This document shows positions 37,827-46,018 of a DNA stretch of 64,000 nt, piece by piece (the first letter of the stretch is position 1; every line of letters starts with the position of its first letter). This stretch comes from Longispora sp040681875 (GTDB lineage: Bacteria; Actinomycetota; Actinomycetes; Mycobacteriales; Micromonosporaceae). The position numbers were made by a program, and so were the translations under genes. The notes beneath the pieces are model-generated. The model saw only the letters and a program-made list of their open reading frames with translations, was not told where the DNA came from and did no database searches. Location of the stretch: contig NZ_JBFAZP010000003.1 in NCBI RefSeq assembly GCF_040681875.1, forward strand, positions 620,001 to 684,000, given 5' to 3'.

Positions 37827-37865
37827 CCGCAAACTTTGCGGAATTTGCGAATGCTATGTTCGCAA
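37827..37865. promoter_or_regulatory. Two palindromic RamB/ScfR-like operators
   Basis: Site 1 is CCGCAAA-C-TTTGCGG (37827-37841). It has perfect 7-bp arms and contains AAACTTTGC, close to the known RamB core AAAACTTTGCAAA. Site 2 is TTGCGAA-N7-TTCGCAA (37845-37865), also perfect 7-bp arms. Both lie in the gap between mmsA and the divergent regulator gene, which starts 32 bp further right. Confidence 0.75.
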
Positions 37866-37896
37866 CAGTCACAGCCCCGACCCGCTGGGGAACGCC

Positions 37897-39315
37897 ATGG
37901 ACAAGACCAAGATCTACGCGCACGCCCGGCTACGCCGGCTCCGTCGGGACCACGGCCTCAGCCAGGTCGAACTGGCCCGCCGGCTCGACCTGTCCACCAG
38001 CTACTACAACCAGATCGAGAACAACCAGCGGCCGCTGACCGCCAACGTGCTCGTCCGGATCGCCGAGGTGCTGGGCACCGATCCGGCGTACTTCGCCGAC
38101 ACCGGGACCGTGCACCTGTCCACCGACGTGCGCGCGGCGCTCGCCGACGAGGCCGCCGGGGAGGACGTGGACACCGAGGAGATCGCCGAGATCGTCCGGG
38201 ACCATCCGGCGATCGCCCGGGCGCTGGTCGCCGTGCACCGCCGGTACCGCGACGCCGCCGAGCAGGCCGCCGCGCTCGCCGGGCCGGGTGAGACCGGCGA
38301 GTACTCCGCCAGCGAACCGCACGACGACGTCCGGGACTTCTTCTACGAGCACCACAACTACTTCGACGTCCTGGACACGGTCGCAGAACGGACCGCCGAC
38401 CGCCTGGGCCTGGCCCCGGGACGCAGCGCGGCCGCCCTCACCGCGCACCTGGCCGACCTGCACGGGGTCCAGGTCGTGGTCAGCCAGACCGCCACCGCCG
38501 GGGACAGCCGCCGGTACGACCCGGAGCGGGGCACGGTGTTCCTGTCCGCCCGGCTCAGCGAGGCCCAGCGGGCGTTCCAGCTCGCCACCCAGGTCGCGTT
38601 CCTCGAACACGGCTCGGCGCTCAGCGCCCTGGCCACCGGGCCCGGCCTGGACACGCCCACCACCCGGGCGCTGGCCCGGATCGGCCTGGCCAACTACTTC
38701 GCGGGCGCCCTCCTGATGCCCTACGCCCGGTTCCACGCGGCCGCCGAGGAGCTGGCCTACGACATCGAGCTGCTGGGCAACCGGTTCGGGACCGGCTTCG
38801 AGACCGTCTGCCACCGGCTGAGCACCCTGCAACGCCCCGGGCTGCGCGGTGTCCCGTTCTCGTTCCTGCGGGTGGACCGGGCCGGCAACATCTCCAAACG
38901 CCAGTCGGCCACGGACTTCCACTTCTCCCGGCTCGGCGGCACCTGTCCGCTGTGGACGGTGTACGAGGCGTTCGCCGCCCCGGGCCGGATCCTCACCCAG
39001 GTCGCCGAGATGCCCGACGGCAAGCGGTACTTCTGGCTCGCGCGCACCATCCACCGGGGCGGCCGGGGCCACCGCGCCCCGCGCAGCACGTTCGCCATCG
39101 CCCTGGGCTGCGAACTGCGGCACGCCGCCCGCCTCGTCTACTCCGAGGGCGTGGCCCTGGAGGACCCGCGCGCGGCCACCCCGATCGGGCTGGGCTGCCG
39201 GATCTGCGAACGCCGGGACTGCGCCCAGCGGGCCCGCCCGCCGGCCGGGGGGCGGCTGTCCGTGGACGAGCGGCGGCACACCGGGACGCCGTACCCGATC
39301 GTGGCGCCCCGCTGA
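37897..39315 (+). CDS. RamB/ScfR-type short-chain fatty acyl transcriptional regulator
   Basis: A 472-residue protein with an XRE HTH at about 8-65 (LRRLRRDHGLSQVELARRLDLSTSYYNQIENNQRP). A middle DUF955-like segment lacks HExxH (VAFLEHGSALSAL). The C-terminal regulatory domain has the family cysteines in GLGCRICERRDCAQRARPP. Relatives include RamB and ScfR, which sense acyl-CoA metabolites and control glyoxylate, propionate and acetate genes. It is divergent from the valine operon with two palindromes between them, so it probably controls that operon and itself, although activator or repressor cannot be told. Confidence 0.92.
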   Translation: MDKTKIYAHARLRRLRRDHGLSQVELARRLDLSTSYYNQIENNQRPLTANVLVRIAEVLGTDPAYFADTGTVHLSTDVRAALADEAAGEDVDTEEIAEIVRDHPAIARALVAVHRRYRDAAEQAAALAGPGETGEYSASEPHDDVRDFFYEHHNYFDVLDTVAERTADRLGLAPGRSAAALTAHLADLHGVQVVVSQTATAGDSRRYDPERGTVFLSARLSEAQRAFQLATQVAFLEHGSALSALATGPGLDTPTTRALARIGLANYFAGALLMPYARFHAAAEELAYDIELLGNRFGTGFETVCHRLSTLQRPGLRGVPFSFLRVDRAGNISKRQSATDFHFSRLGGTCPLWTVYEAFAAPGRILTQVAEMPDGKRYFWLARTIHRGGRGHRAPRSTFAIALGCELRHAARLVYSEGVALEDPRAATPIGLGCRICERRDCAQRARPPAGGRLSVDERRHTGTPYPIVAPR

Positions 39316-39320
39316 CGGTC

Positions 39321-39602
39321 CTACGCGGCGCAGTGGTGGTTCAGGTTGTTGACGTCCCCGCGCAGGGCCTCCGACTGGGGGCCGGACGGGTGGGCGTCGA
39401 GGTAGCCGCGGGCGTCGTCGCGCACGCCCTCCCAGTCGGTGGCGTCGCTGGGCGCGCCGGCGTCGCGCAGGTCGGCCCTGGTCTGCTGCACCGCGTGCCA
39501 GCAGTGCGAACCGGGTTCGGCGGCCGCCGGCCCCGGCACGGCGAGCGCGCCGAGCGCGGCGGCGAGCAGGACCCCTGAGACTGCCGTGCTGCGAATCCCC
39601 AC
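39321..39602 (-). CDS. Small secreted protein
   Basis: A 93-residue protein. A signal peptide (IRSTAVSGVLLAAALGALAVPGPAAA) is followed by a 60-residue acidic, helical mature part with two cysteines (SHCWHAVQQTRADL and NHHCAA), probably one disulfide and a compact helical bundle. The size and pattern recall small secreted haemophore-like or DUF732-type proteins, but I cannot assign it. The GTG at 39602 is preferred over the upstream ATG because a G-rich stretch precedes it. It converges on the RamB-type regulator with a 5-bp gap. Confidence 0.65.
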   Translation of the reverse strand: MGIRSTAVSGVLLAAALGALAVPGPAAAEPGSHCWHAVQQTRADLRDAGAPSDATDWEGVRDDARGYLDAHPSGPQSEALRGDVNNLNHHCAA

Positions 39603-39831
39603 TGCTCTGTCCCCCCGTCGTGGCACTCCGCGCCGTGGGCCGAGGCCCCGCGTCCGTTGGGAGCGGCCGAAGTTGTCCCCGCATCATCCTGGCAGCGACA
39701 CCCCACAAAATCTGACAATTCGACGGGTACGAATCCCCGGGGCGCCCGATGGGAACGTGTAGGAAAACTGTCAGGGGCGGCTGTTAGGTTCGGGGCACGT
39801 GATCATCACGGCGCGAGGAGAGGGAACCACC

Positions 39832-40242
39832 ATGCTGCGCGGACTGAGCACTCTGAACCTCTGGGCGGAGGACCTGCCCGCCGCGACCCGGTGGTACACG
39901 GACCTCCTCGGCGTCGAGCCGTACTTCACCAGCGAGGCCGCCGGTCGCGGCCCCGGCTACGTCGAGTTCCGGATCGGCGACCACCAGGCCGAGCTGGGCA
40001 TCATCGACCGCCGGTTCGCCCCGCCGGAGCTGGCGACCGCGCCGGGCGGCGCCCTCGTCTACTGGCACGTCGACGACGTCGCGGGGGCGCTGGAGCGGCT
40101 GGTGTCGCTGGGCGCGAAGCAGCTCCAGGGGGTCACCGAGCGCGGCCCGGGGTTCGTCACCGCCTCGGTCGTCGACCCGTTCGGCAACGTGCTGGGCGTG
40201 ATGTACAACCAGCACTACCTCGACATCCTCGCGGGACGGTAG
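39832..40242 (+). CDS. VOC (glyoxalase) protein
   Basis: A 136-residue single VOC domain: LSTLNLWAEDLPAATRWYTDLLGVEPYF, then YWHVDDVAGALERLVSLGAK and TASVVDPFGNVLGVMYNQHYLDIL. Candidate metal ligands are present only in part. The start at 39832 has GAGAGGGAA just upstream. Its stop is two bases before the next start, so the pair should be translationally coupled. Substrate unknown. Confidence 0.87.
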   Translation: MLRGLSTLNLWAEDLPAATRWYTDLLGVEPYFTSEAAGRGPGYVEFRIGDHQAELGIIDRRFAPPELATAPGGALVYWHVDDVAGALERLVSLGAKQLQGVTERGPGFVTASVVDPFGNVLGVMYNQHYLDILAGR

Positions 40243-40244
40243 CC

Positions 40245-40829
40245 GTGCCGACGGGACCCGCCGCGCCGGAGGCCGAGGTGCTCGCGTTCCGTGACCCCGC
40301 CGCGTTCGAGGCCTGGCTGGACGACCACGTCGACCTCGGCGCCGGGGTGTGGCTGAAGCTCGCGAAGGCGGGCACCGGCATCCCGTCGTTGACCAGCGAC
40401 GAGGCGGTCGACGTGGGCCTGTGCTACGGCTGGATCTCCGGCCAGCGCAGATCCCTGGACGAGACCTACTACCTGCAGAAGTACGTGCCGCGCCGGCCGC
40501 GCAGCCGGTGGTCGCAGGTCAACGTGGCCAAGGTCGCCGAGCTGGAGGCGGCCGGGCGGATGCGGCCGTCCGGATGGGCCGAGGTGGACGCCGCGAAGGC
40601 GGACGGCCGCTGGGCGGCGGCGTACGAGTCGCAGCGCACCGCGACCGTCCCGCCGGACCTGGCCGCCGCGCTGGCCGCGAGTCCCGGGGCGGCGCGGGCG
40701 TTCGAGGCGCTCGGCCGGACCGAGCGGTACGCGGTGCTGCTGAAGCTCGCGACCGCGCGGACGGAGAAGGGGCGGGCGTCCCAGCTGGAGCGGGCGTTGG
40801 CGGCACTGGAGGCCACGGACGTCGCTTGA
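40245..40829 (+). CDS. YdeI/OmpD-associated family protein
   Basis: A 194-residue protein of the YdeI/OmpD-associated (DUF1801-related) group. Marks are VLAFRDPAAFEAWLDDH, GVWLKLAKAGTGIPSLTSDEAVDVGLCYGWISGQRRSLDETYYLQKYVPRRPRSRWS and the helical C-terminus FEALGRTERYAVLLKLATARTEKGR. The GTG start lies two bases after the VOC stop, so the two are likely one transcript. Role unknown; some relatives are linked to stress or peptide tolerance. Confidence 0.88.
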   Translation: MPTGPAAPEAEVLAFRDPAAFEAWLDDHVDLGAGVWLKLAKAGTGIPSLTSDEAVDVGLCYGWISGQRRSLDETYYLQKYVPRRPRSRWSQVNVAKVAELEAAGRMRPSGWAEVDAAKADGRWAAAYESQRTATVPPDLAAALAASPGAARAFEALGRTERYAVLLKLATARTEKGRASQLERALAALEATDVA

Positions 40830-40852
40830 CCACCCGGTCGGCCCGCACGGCA

Positions 40853-40886
40853 CCGCCGGCCGGGCACCGTGGCGGCCGGCCGGCGG
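40853..40886. terminator. Bidirectional hairpin terminator
   Basis: An 11-bp perfect inverted repeat (arms 40853-40863 and 40876-40886, 12-base loop) lies between the convergent YdeI-like and HU genes. Confidence 0.75.
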
Positions 40887-40895
40887 GGTCCGTCG

Positions 40896-41192
40896 TCAGC
40901 GCTTGGTCTTCGGGACCTTGCCCGCGGCGACCATCTCCTTGAACCCGGCCCCCGGCTTGAAGGCCGGCACGTTGGTGGCCTTCACCTTGATCTCGGCCCC
41001 GGTCTGCGGGTTGCGCCCGGTCCGGGCCGCGCGCTTGCGCTTCTCGAAGGAGCCGAAGTTCGGCAGGGACACCCGCTCCCCCCGCGCCACCTGCGCGGAG
41101 ATCTCCGACAGCACCGCCTCCAGGGCCTCGCTCGCCGCAGCCTTACTGCCCAGGCGCGGGGCCATGGCCTCAATCAGCTCACCCTTGTTCAA
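40896..41192 (-). CDS. hup: HU-family nucleoid DNA-binding protein
   Basis: A 98-residue histone-like protein that bends and compacts DNA as a dimer. The family motif NKGELIEAMAPRLGSKAAASEAL is followed by VSLPNFGSFEKRKRAARTGRNPQTGAEIKV, carrying the DNA-binding beta arm with its NPQTG tip, and VPAFKPG. There is no long Lys/Ala-rich tail, so it is the short HU type rather than the HupS form. The TTG at 41192 (LNKGELIEA) is preferred over the upstream ATG because GAGGAGG is five bases before it. Confidence 0.93.
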   Translation of the reverse strand: MNKGELIEAMAPRLGSKAAASEALEAVLSEISAQVARGERVSLPNFGSFEKRKRAARTGRNPQTGAEIKVKATNVPAFKPGAGFKEMVAAGKVPKTKR

Positions 41193-41370
41193 CCCAGCCT
41201 CCTCAACCGTCATGACACTGACGACATTGTGCGCACACCCAACGTCATGGAGTGCCCGAATCTGCAGAGATATGACCTGAATTTGGGGAGGGGCACCGCC
41301 GCGCGGTCCCGCGCCGGAGCGAACCCGCAGGTCGTCGGCGGGGAAGTTGGCACGCCCGTACCCGTAGACA

Positions 41371-41399
41371 TTGACAGCAAACGTTCTTAACAATAACGG
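41371..41399 (+). promoter_or_regulatory. Sigma70-type promoter of the chitinase gene
   Basis: TTGACA at 41371-41376 and TAACGG at 41394-41399, spaced 17 bases, lie about 80 bp upstream of the chitinase start in an AT-richer patch. I see no clear DasR-type site. Confidence 0.5.
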
Positions 41400-41477
41400 G
41401 ATGTGGAACACATACCCCTCGAGCACCACCGCAGTGCGCCCACAGTCCGCCGCCCGCCACGCCCAGGAAGGCACGTC

Positions 41478-42875
41478 GTGAAGCCGCCACGCTGGGCCGT
41501 GGCCCTCGCCGTCAGCGCCGCGGTCACCGCCCTGAGCGCGCTGGTCATCGCACCGAACGGCCAGGCCGGCACGTTCAACGGCACGCTCGTGGCCGCCGCG
41601 CCGTGTACGTCCCCGGCGTGGGCGGAGGGCGTCCCCTACGCCGTCGGCGCCAAGGTGAGCTACCTCGGCCGCACCTACGAGGCCCGGGTCGCGCACACCG
41701 CCCCGGTCGGCGCGGGCTGGAACCCGGTCGCCGCCGCCTCGCTGTGGAAGGACCTCGGCGCCTGCGACGGCGTCCCGACCACGGCACCCCCGACGACGCG
41801 GCCCCCGACGACCGCGCCGCCGACCACCCGGCCCCCGACGACGGCCCCGCCGACGACCAGGCCTCCGACGACTCCCCCGGCCTCGCCGACGGTCTCCCCC
41901 ACCGTCGACCCGGGCGGTGAGACCTGCGCGGTCAAGTCCCGCCCGACCGGCAAGGTCCTGCACGGCTACTGGGAGAACTGGGACGGCGCCTCCAACGGCG
42001 TGCACCCGCCGTTCGGCTGGACCCCGATCACCGACCCCCGGATCCGCCAGCACGGCTACAACGTGATCAACGCGGCGTTCCCGGTGATCCTCAACGACGG
42101 CACCGTGTTGTGGCAGGACGGCATGGACGCCACCGTCAAGGTCGCCACCCCTGCCGAGATGTGCGCGGCCAAGGCCGCCGGGCTCACCATCCTGATGTCG
42201 ATCGGCGGCGCGACCGCGGGCATCGACCTGAGCTCGTCCACAGTGGCGGACAAGTTCGTCGCGACCGTGGTGCCGCTGCTGAAGAAGTACAACTTCGACG
42301 GCATCGACATCGACATCGAGACCGGGCTGTCGAGCAGCGGCAACATCAACACGCTGTCCCCGTCGCAGGCGAACCTGATCCGGATCATCGACGGGGTGCT
42401 CGCGGCCATGCCGTCGAACTTCGGCCTGACCATGGCCCCGGAGACCGCCTACGTCACCGGCGGCAGCGTCACCTACGGCTCGATCTGGGGCTCCTACCTG
42501 CCGATCATCAAGAAGTACGCCGACAACGGCCGGCTGTGGTGGCTCAACATGCAGTACTACAACGGCAGCATGTACGGCTGCGCCGGCGACTCGTACTCCG
42601 CCGGCACGGTCGCGGGCTTCGTCGCCCAGACCAACTGCCTCAACACCGGGCTCGTCATCCAGGGCGTCACCATCAAGGTGCCGTTCGACAAGCAGGTCCC
42701 GGGGCTGCCGGCCCAGCCGGGCGCGGGCGGCGGCTACATGTCGACCGGGCTGGTCGGGCAGAGCTGGAACACGTACAACGGTCAGCTCAAGGGGCTGATG
42801 ACCTGGTCCATCAACTGGGACGGGTCGAAGAACTGGACGTTCGGCGACAACGTCCGGGGCCTCCAGGGCCGCTGA
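41478..42875 (+). CDS. chi: Secreted GH18 chitinase with CBM5/12 chitin-binding domain
   Basis: A 465-residue enzyme that cuts chitin outside the cell. In order: a signal peptide ending near GQAG; a short CBM5/12 (PAWAEGVPYAVGAKVSYLGRTYEARV..WNPV..LWKDLG); a Pro/Thr linker of repeated decapeptides; and a GH18 barrel. The catalytic motif DGIDIDIE has acid Glu281. LTMAPETAYV, then WWLNMQYYNG and LMTWSINWD also mark family 18. The GTG at 41478 follows AGGAAGG. A hairpin terminator closes the transcript. Single-gene unit, divergent from hup. Confidence 0.96.
   Translation: MKPPRWAVALAVSAAVTALSALVIAPNGQAGTFNGTLVAAAPCTSPAWAEGVPYAVGAKVSYLGRTYEARVAHTAPVGAGWNPVAAASLWKDLGACDGVPTTAPPTTRPPTTAPPTTRPPTTAPPTTRPPTTPPASPTVSPTVDPGGETCAVKSRPTGKVLHGYWENWDGASNGVHPPFGWTPITDPRIRQHGYNVINAAFPVILNDGTVLWQDGMDATVKVATPAEMCAAKAAGLTILMSIGGATAGIDLSSSTVADKFVATVVPLLKKYNFDGIDIDIETGLSSSGNINTLSPSQANLIRIIDGVLAAMPSNFGLTMAPETAYVTGGSVTYGSIWGSYLPIIKKYADNGRLWWLNMQYYNGSMYGCAGDSYSAGTVAGFVAQTNCLNTGLVIQGVTIKVPFDKQVPGLPAQPGAGGGYMSTGLVGQSWNTYNGQLKGLMTWSINWDGSKNWTFGDNVRGLQGR
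41773..41880 (+). repeat. Tandem 30-base repeats encoding the chitinase linker
   Basis: About three and a half imperfect 30-base units encode the decapeptide PTTAPPTTRP. They make the flexible, probably O-mannosylated linker between the chitin-binding and catalytic domains. They are coding repeats, not CRISPR. Confidence 0.85.
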
Positions 42876-42885
42876 CGGCTCCGTG

Positions 42886-42914
42886 CGGGGGCACCCACCG
42901 TCGGGGTGCCCCCG
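42886..42914 (+). terminator. Hairpin terminator of chitinase gene
   Basis: A perfect 11-bp inverted repeat (arms 42886-42896 and 42904-42914, 7-base loop) begins 10 bp after the chitinase stop. Confidence 0.8.
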
Positions 42915-43015
42915 TCCGGCCGGCGAGGCCCTGGTGGCCGCGGCCGGCCGGGGTCTCCCGATCCCGGTGCGTGTCGGGTCGCCGATTCCGCGACCCGAGG
43001 GCTTCCGGGCGGCGG

Positions 43016-43576
43016 TCAGCGCAGCCGGTCGAGCAGTCGACCGACCCCCTCCCGCGCCGACCCCGCCCGGTCGCGGAGCCCGGCGTAGACCCCGGCCCGC
43101 GCCAGGTGCTTCGGGCTGGTCAGCGCCGTGACCCGGTCCAGGACCTCGGACAGGGCACACACCTCGACGGGTACGCCCGCCACGTCCACCGTCTCGGCGC
43201 CCCGCGCCAGTTCCCCGTACTCTCCGCACAGCCGGAACGGCACGTCCAGCATCCCGTGCCGGGTGACGTACAGGTACTCCAGCCGCTCCTCGGTCGCCGG
43301 CTCCGGCCGCCACGCCCGGCACGTGTCGAGGGTGAAGTCCTCGCGCCAGCCCGGCGTGTACGCGGGCACCGCCCCGGCCGCCACCAGCGCCCCCGCCAGG
43401 CGGTCCAGATTGTCCTGGTCCGTCGCCGGGGTGACGTCGAGGTCGGCGGGGACCAGGTCCGCGCCGTGCAGCGCCAGCACCGTGGAGCCGGTGAGCACCC
43501 AGTCCACCCCGTGGTCGGCGAGCAGGCGGACCATGGCCGGCAGGGACAGCGGCGGGCGCGCGGTGGGGTCCGACAT
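43016..43576 (-). CDS. Nucleotidyltransferase-fold protein
   Basis: A 186-residue protein with the minimal nucleotidyltransferase signature. WVLTGSTVLALHG (the GS of hGS) is followed 12 residues later by ADLDVTP (the DhD metal pair). YLYVTRHGMLDVPFRL and VEVCALSEVLDRVTALTSPKHLAR come next, resembling the DUF6036/AbiEii-like antitoxin-side group. Such proteins may add nucleotides to small molecules, RNA or proteins. No AbiEi-type partner is visible beside it. ATG start. Confidence 0.78.
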   Translation of the reverse strand: MSDPTARPPLSLPAMVRLLADHGVDWVLTGSTVLALHGADLVPADLDVTPATDQDNLDRLAGALVAAGAVPAYTPGWREDFTLDTCRAWRPEPATEERLEYLYVTRHGMLDVPFRLCGEYGELARGAETVDVAGVPVEVCALSEVLDRVTALTSPKHLARAGVYAGLRDRAGSAREGVGRLLDRLR

Positions 43577-43631
43577 CCCGGCAGCGTACCGAGCGTGACC
43601 GGGCCCGGGGTGCCCCGGCGGGTGTACCCCC

Positions 43632-44567
43632 CTAGCTCTGTTGGTAGTTGACCGCGGCGAGGTCGCACGGGGCGTGCAGGAACAGGTAGTAGGCGCCCTC
43701 GCCGAAGGTCAGGTCGGCCCCGCCGATCAGCCCGACGTAGTCCATGGCCCGGCCGCAGCCGGCACAGTCGGGGTAGCCGGCCTCCTGGATCCAGTCCGGC
43801 GCGCCGCCGAGGGTCGAGCCCCCCTCGTGCCACGCGCTGGCCAGGTACGGCGTGGGCCGGCGCTCCCCGACCACCGGCAGCAGGGCCGGCGGCGGCTCGG
43901 CGGGGCCCGGGAGGTGGTCCGGCTGGTGGTTGCGGGCCGACCAGGTCGCGCCGCCGTCGGGGGTCACGTCCGTGTACAGCGTCGTGACGTTCGCGCACAG
44001 GAAGCACGTCGTGATCCGCAGCCGGCCCGACCAGCCCGTGTGGGCGAGCGCCGCGCCGACGTCAGGGCGGGCGGTGTCGAGGTCCAGGGCGGTCCACAGC
44101 GGGGAGGCGCACCACGGGCAGCCGTCCCCGGCCACGGGCGGCGTCTCCGCCAACTCCAGGGCGTAGGCGACCGGGCCGCACAGGTCGCGTTCCGTGACGT
44201 CCGTGAGGACCCGACCACCCTGCCGGACGAACTCCGCCACGTCGACGGGCAGGGCGTCCATGCCCGGCGGCGGCTCGCCCAGCCAGCGGCGCAGCGCGGC
44301 GGTGGCCTCCTCGCCCCGGTGGTGGGCGAGGATCAGCAGCAGGTGGTTCAGGTTGTCCGGGGCGCCCGCGTCGACCCGGGCCACGATCCGCTGGACCACC
44401 CGGTGGTCGGCGGCCCGGAACAGGGTCGGCGGCCAGGACACTCCACTGTCGAGCAGCCGCGCCAGGTGCGGCGTCAGGGCGGCCGGGTCGGTGCCCGCGA
44501 GCCGTTCCAGCTCCTCCAGGGCGTCGTCGTCCTCGTCAGCGGCCGCGCGCACCAGATCCTCGATCAC
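43632..44567 (-). CDS. Cys-rich hypothetical protein with HEAT-like N-terminus
   Basis: A 311-residue soluble protein. The first about 115 residues are helical repeats (AALTPHLARLLDSG, then HLLLILAHHRGEEATAALRRWLGE). The C-terminal half has three Cys pairs (CPWC, CFLC and CAGC) that could form zinc ribbons, ending in FGEGAYYLFLHAPCDLAAVNYQ. The end is similar to proteins annotated as DUF1963-like, but I do not claim that. ATG start. It lies just downstream of the small DUF1905 gene, separated by 43 bp on the same strand. Confidence 0.7.
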   Translation of the reverse strand: MIEDLVRAAADEDDDALEELERLAGTDPAALTPHLARLLDSGVSWPPTLFRAADHRVVQRIVARVDAGAPDNLNHLLLILAHHRGEEATAALRRWLGEPPPGMDALPVDVAEFVRQGGRVLTDVTERDLCGPVAYALELAETPPVAGDGCPWCASPLWTALDLDTARPDVGAALAHTGWSGRLRITTCFLCANVTTLYTDVTPDGGATWSARNHQPDHLPGPAEPPPALLPVVGERRPTPYLASAWHEGGSTLGGAPDWIQEAGYPDCAGCGRAMDYVGLIGGADLTFGEGAYYLFLHAPCDLAAVNYQQS

Positions 44568-44610
44568 GCACGGATCGTAGCCGCAGGGACCGACAGTTTC
44601 CCGGGGCCGG

Positions 44611-44898
44611 TCAGACGTCCACGGTCAGGCGGATCGTCACCGTGTCGCCGACCTCGATCGCCTCGGCCCCGCGGACCCTGGTCTTCAGCGGCACGAGGTA
44701 GCGCCCGTCCTTCGGGAACAGCGACGTCGTCCACGCGGTGTCGCCGATCCGGGCCGTCACCGGGATCATGCCCCAGCCGTAGGTCACGGACGCGGACGCG
44801 GACTCCAGCGCCCCGCACTCCTCCTCCGGCACGGTCACGAAGTGCCACGGCGCGGGGCCCTTCCAGAACCACACCTCACCACTGAATTCCAGGTCCAT
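44611..44898 (-). CDS. DUF1905 domain protein
   Basis: A 95-residue beta-barrel protein of the DUF1905 family: LEFSGEVWFWKGPAPWHFVTVPEEE, then GMIPVTARIGDTAWTTSLFPKDGRYLVPLKTRVR. The family often occurs fused to YdeI-type domains. No function is known. The ATG start at 44898 is chosen over a longer open frame because the domain begins there. It is upstream of the Cys-rich gene on the same strand. Confidence 0.85.
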   Translation of the reverse strand: MDLEFSGEVWFWKGPAPWHFVTVPEEECGALESASASVTYGWGMIPVTARIGDTAWTTSLFPKDGRYLVPLKTRVRGAEAIEVGDTVTIRLTVDV

Positions 44899-44990
44899 GG
44901 CACCAGGATAGGAGCAGGTGGGAGTGTGCGCCGCGAGAGGCCGATCCTGGTCGCCGACCGGGATGGCAGATACTCGGCGACCGGCCGGGG

Positions 44991-45992
44991 TCAGGGCCGC
45001 AGGGGTTCGGCGAGCTGGCCCCACGGGTCCACGATCCGGTCCCGGTCGATGTCGTGCAGCTTCAGCCAGTCCGCGAAGCACGGGCGGCTCAGGGCCGTGG
45101 CCGCGTAGTCCCGCCGGGCCCGGTCGGTGAGGCCGGCCACGTGCCGGGCGAGCGGGCGGTCGGCCCACCACGCGAGCAGGTACCGGCAGCGCAGCGGGTT
45201 CCCCTCCAACGGCCGCACCACCACCCCGGGACGCGGCTGGAACGTGGCGGACGCGATCCCGATGGCCTGGCCCCGCCGGATCAGGGCCACCGCGGACTCC
45301 GGGTCGGCGGTCTCGTGCGTGACCCGGGGCAGGAAGCCGGCCCGTTCGCAGGTGGCCCGCAGGTAGCCGCGCTGGCCGTCGCCACTGGACGGCGGCAGTA
45401 CCCAGTGATCGGTCGCGAGGTCGGACAGCCGCACCTCGCGCTCCCCGGCGAGCGGGTGCCCGGCGGGCAGGATGACGAACTCGGGCGAGTCGGCGACCGC
45501 GCGGTGCAGGACGTGGTCGCCCAGCGTCGGCGGGGAGCCCGGGAACTCGTGCAGCATGATCCCGTCGAGGGCCCGGCTCCCGAGGAGTTCCAGGAGCCGG
45601 GCGACCGTCGGCTCGGTCCTGCTCTCCACCGGCCGGGCGCTGTCGGCCTCCTGGAGATGGTCGAGCATGCTCGTGAAGAAGACCCCGGGCGAGCCCCCGA
45701 CCCGGGACGGTCGGGGGCCGCCGCGGGCCAGCGACACGGAGGCGGCCTGGAGGTCGCGGACCCGGCCGAGGATGTCGCGGGCCTGCGCGAGGACGAACTC
45801 GCCCAGTTCGGTGGGGACGACCCCGGACCGGCCCCGGGTGTACAGCGGGCCGCCGAGCTGGTCCTCGATCCGGCGCAGCTGGGCGGCGAGGGCGGGCTGG
45901 GACACGCCGAGGGCCGCCGCCGCCCGGCTCACCGCGCCCGCGTCCGCGATGGCACAGACCACCCGGAGATGTCGGATTTCGAGCTCCACCAT
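44991..45992 (-). CDS. LysR-family transcriptional regulator
   Basis: A 333-residue LysR protein. The HTH spans about residues 4-63 (IRHLRVVCAIADAGAVSRAAAALGVSQPALAAQLRRIEDQLGG), followed by an effector domain. It lies 26 bp downstream of the intradiol dioxygenase gene on the same strand, so it is probably co-transcribed and may control it. The HTH is close to that of the LysR at 22791-23750, pointing to a paralogous pair. Aromatic compounds are plausible effectors (inference from the neighbour). Confidence 0.9.
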   Translation of the reverse strand: MVELEIRHLRVVCAIADAGAVSRAAAALGVSQPALAAQLRRIEDQLGGPLYTRGRSGVVPTELGEFVLAQARDILGRVRDLQAASVSLARGGPRPSRVGGSPGVFFTSMLDHLQEADSARPVESRTEPTVARLLELLGSRALDGIMLHEFPGSPPTLGDHVLHRAVADSPEFVILPAGHPLAGEREVRLSDLATDHWVLPPSSGDGQRGYLRATCERAGFLPRVTHETADPESAVALIRRGQAIGIASATFQPRPGVVVRPLEGNPLRCRYLLAWWADRPLARHVAGLTDRARRDYAATALSRPCFADWLKLHDIDRDRIVDPWGQLAEPLRP

Positions 45993-46018
45993 CGCATCCT
46001 AGGCGCTGGTGGCGGAGT

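Noticed and set aside
36156..38291. Long plus-strand open frames over the valine operon
   Set aside because: They are Val/Gly/Asp-rich shadows opposite genes with full catalytic motifs. Only the downstream RamB-type gene is real on the plus strand.
41773..41880. Regular 30-base repeats resembling a CRISPR array
   Set aside because: There are no spacers; the repeats are in frame and encode the Pro/Thr linker of the chitinase, with no cas genes around.
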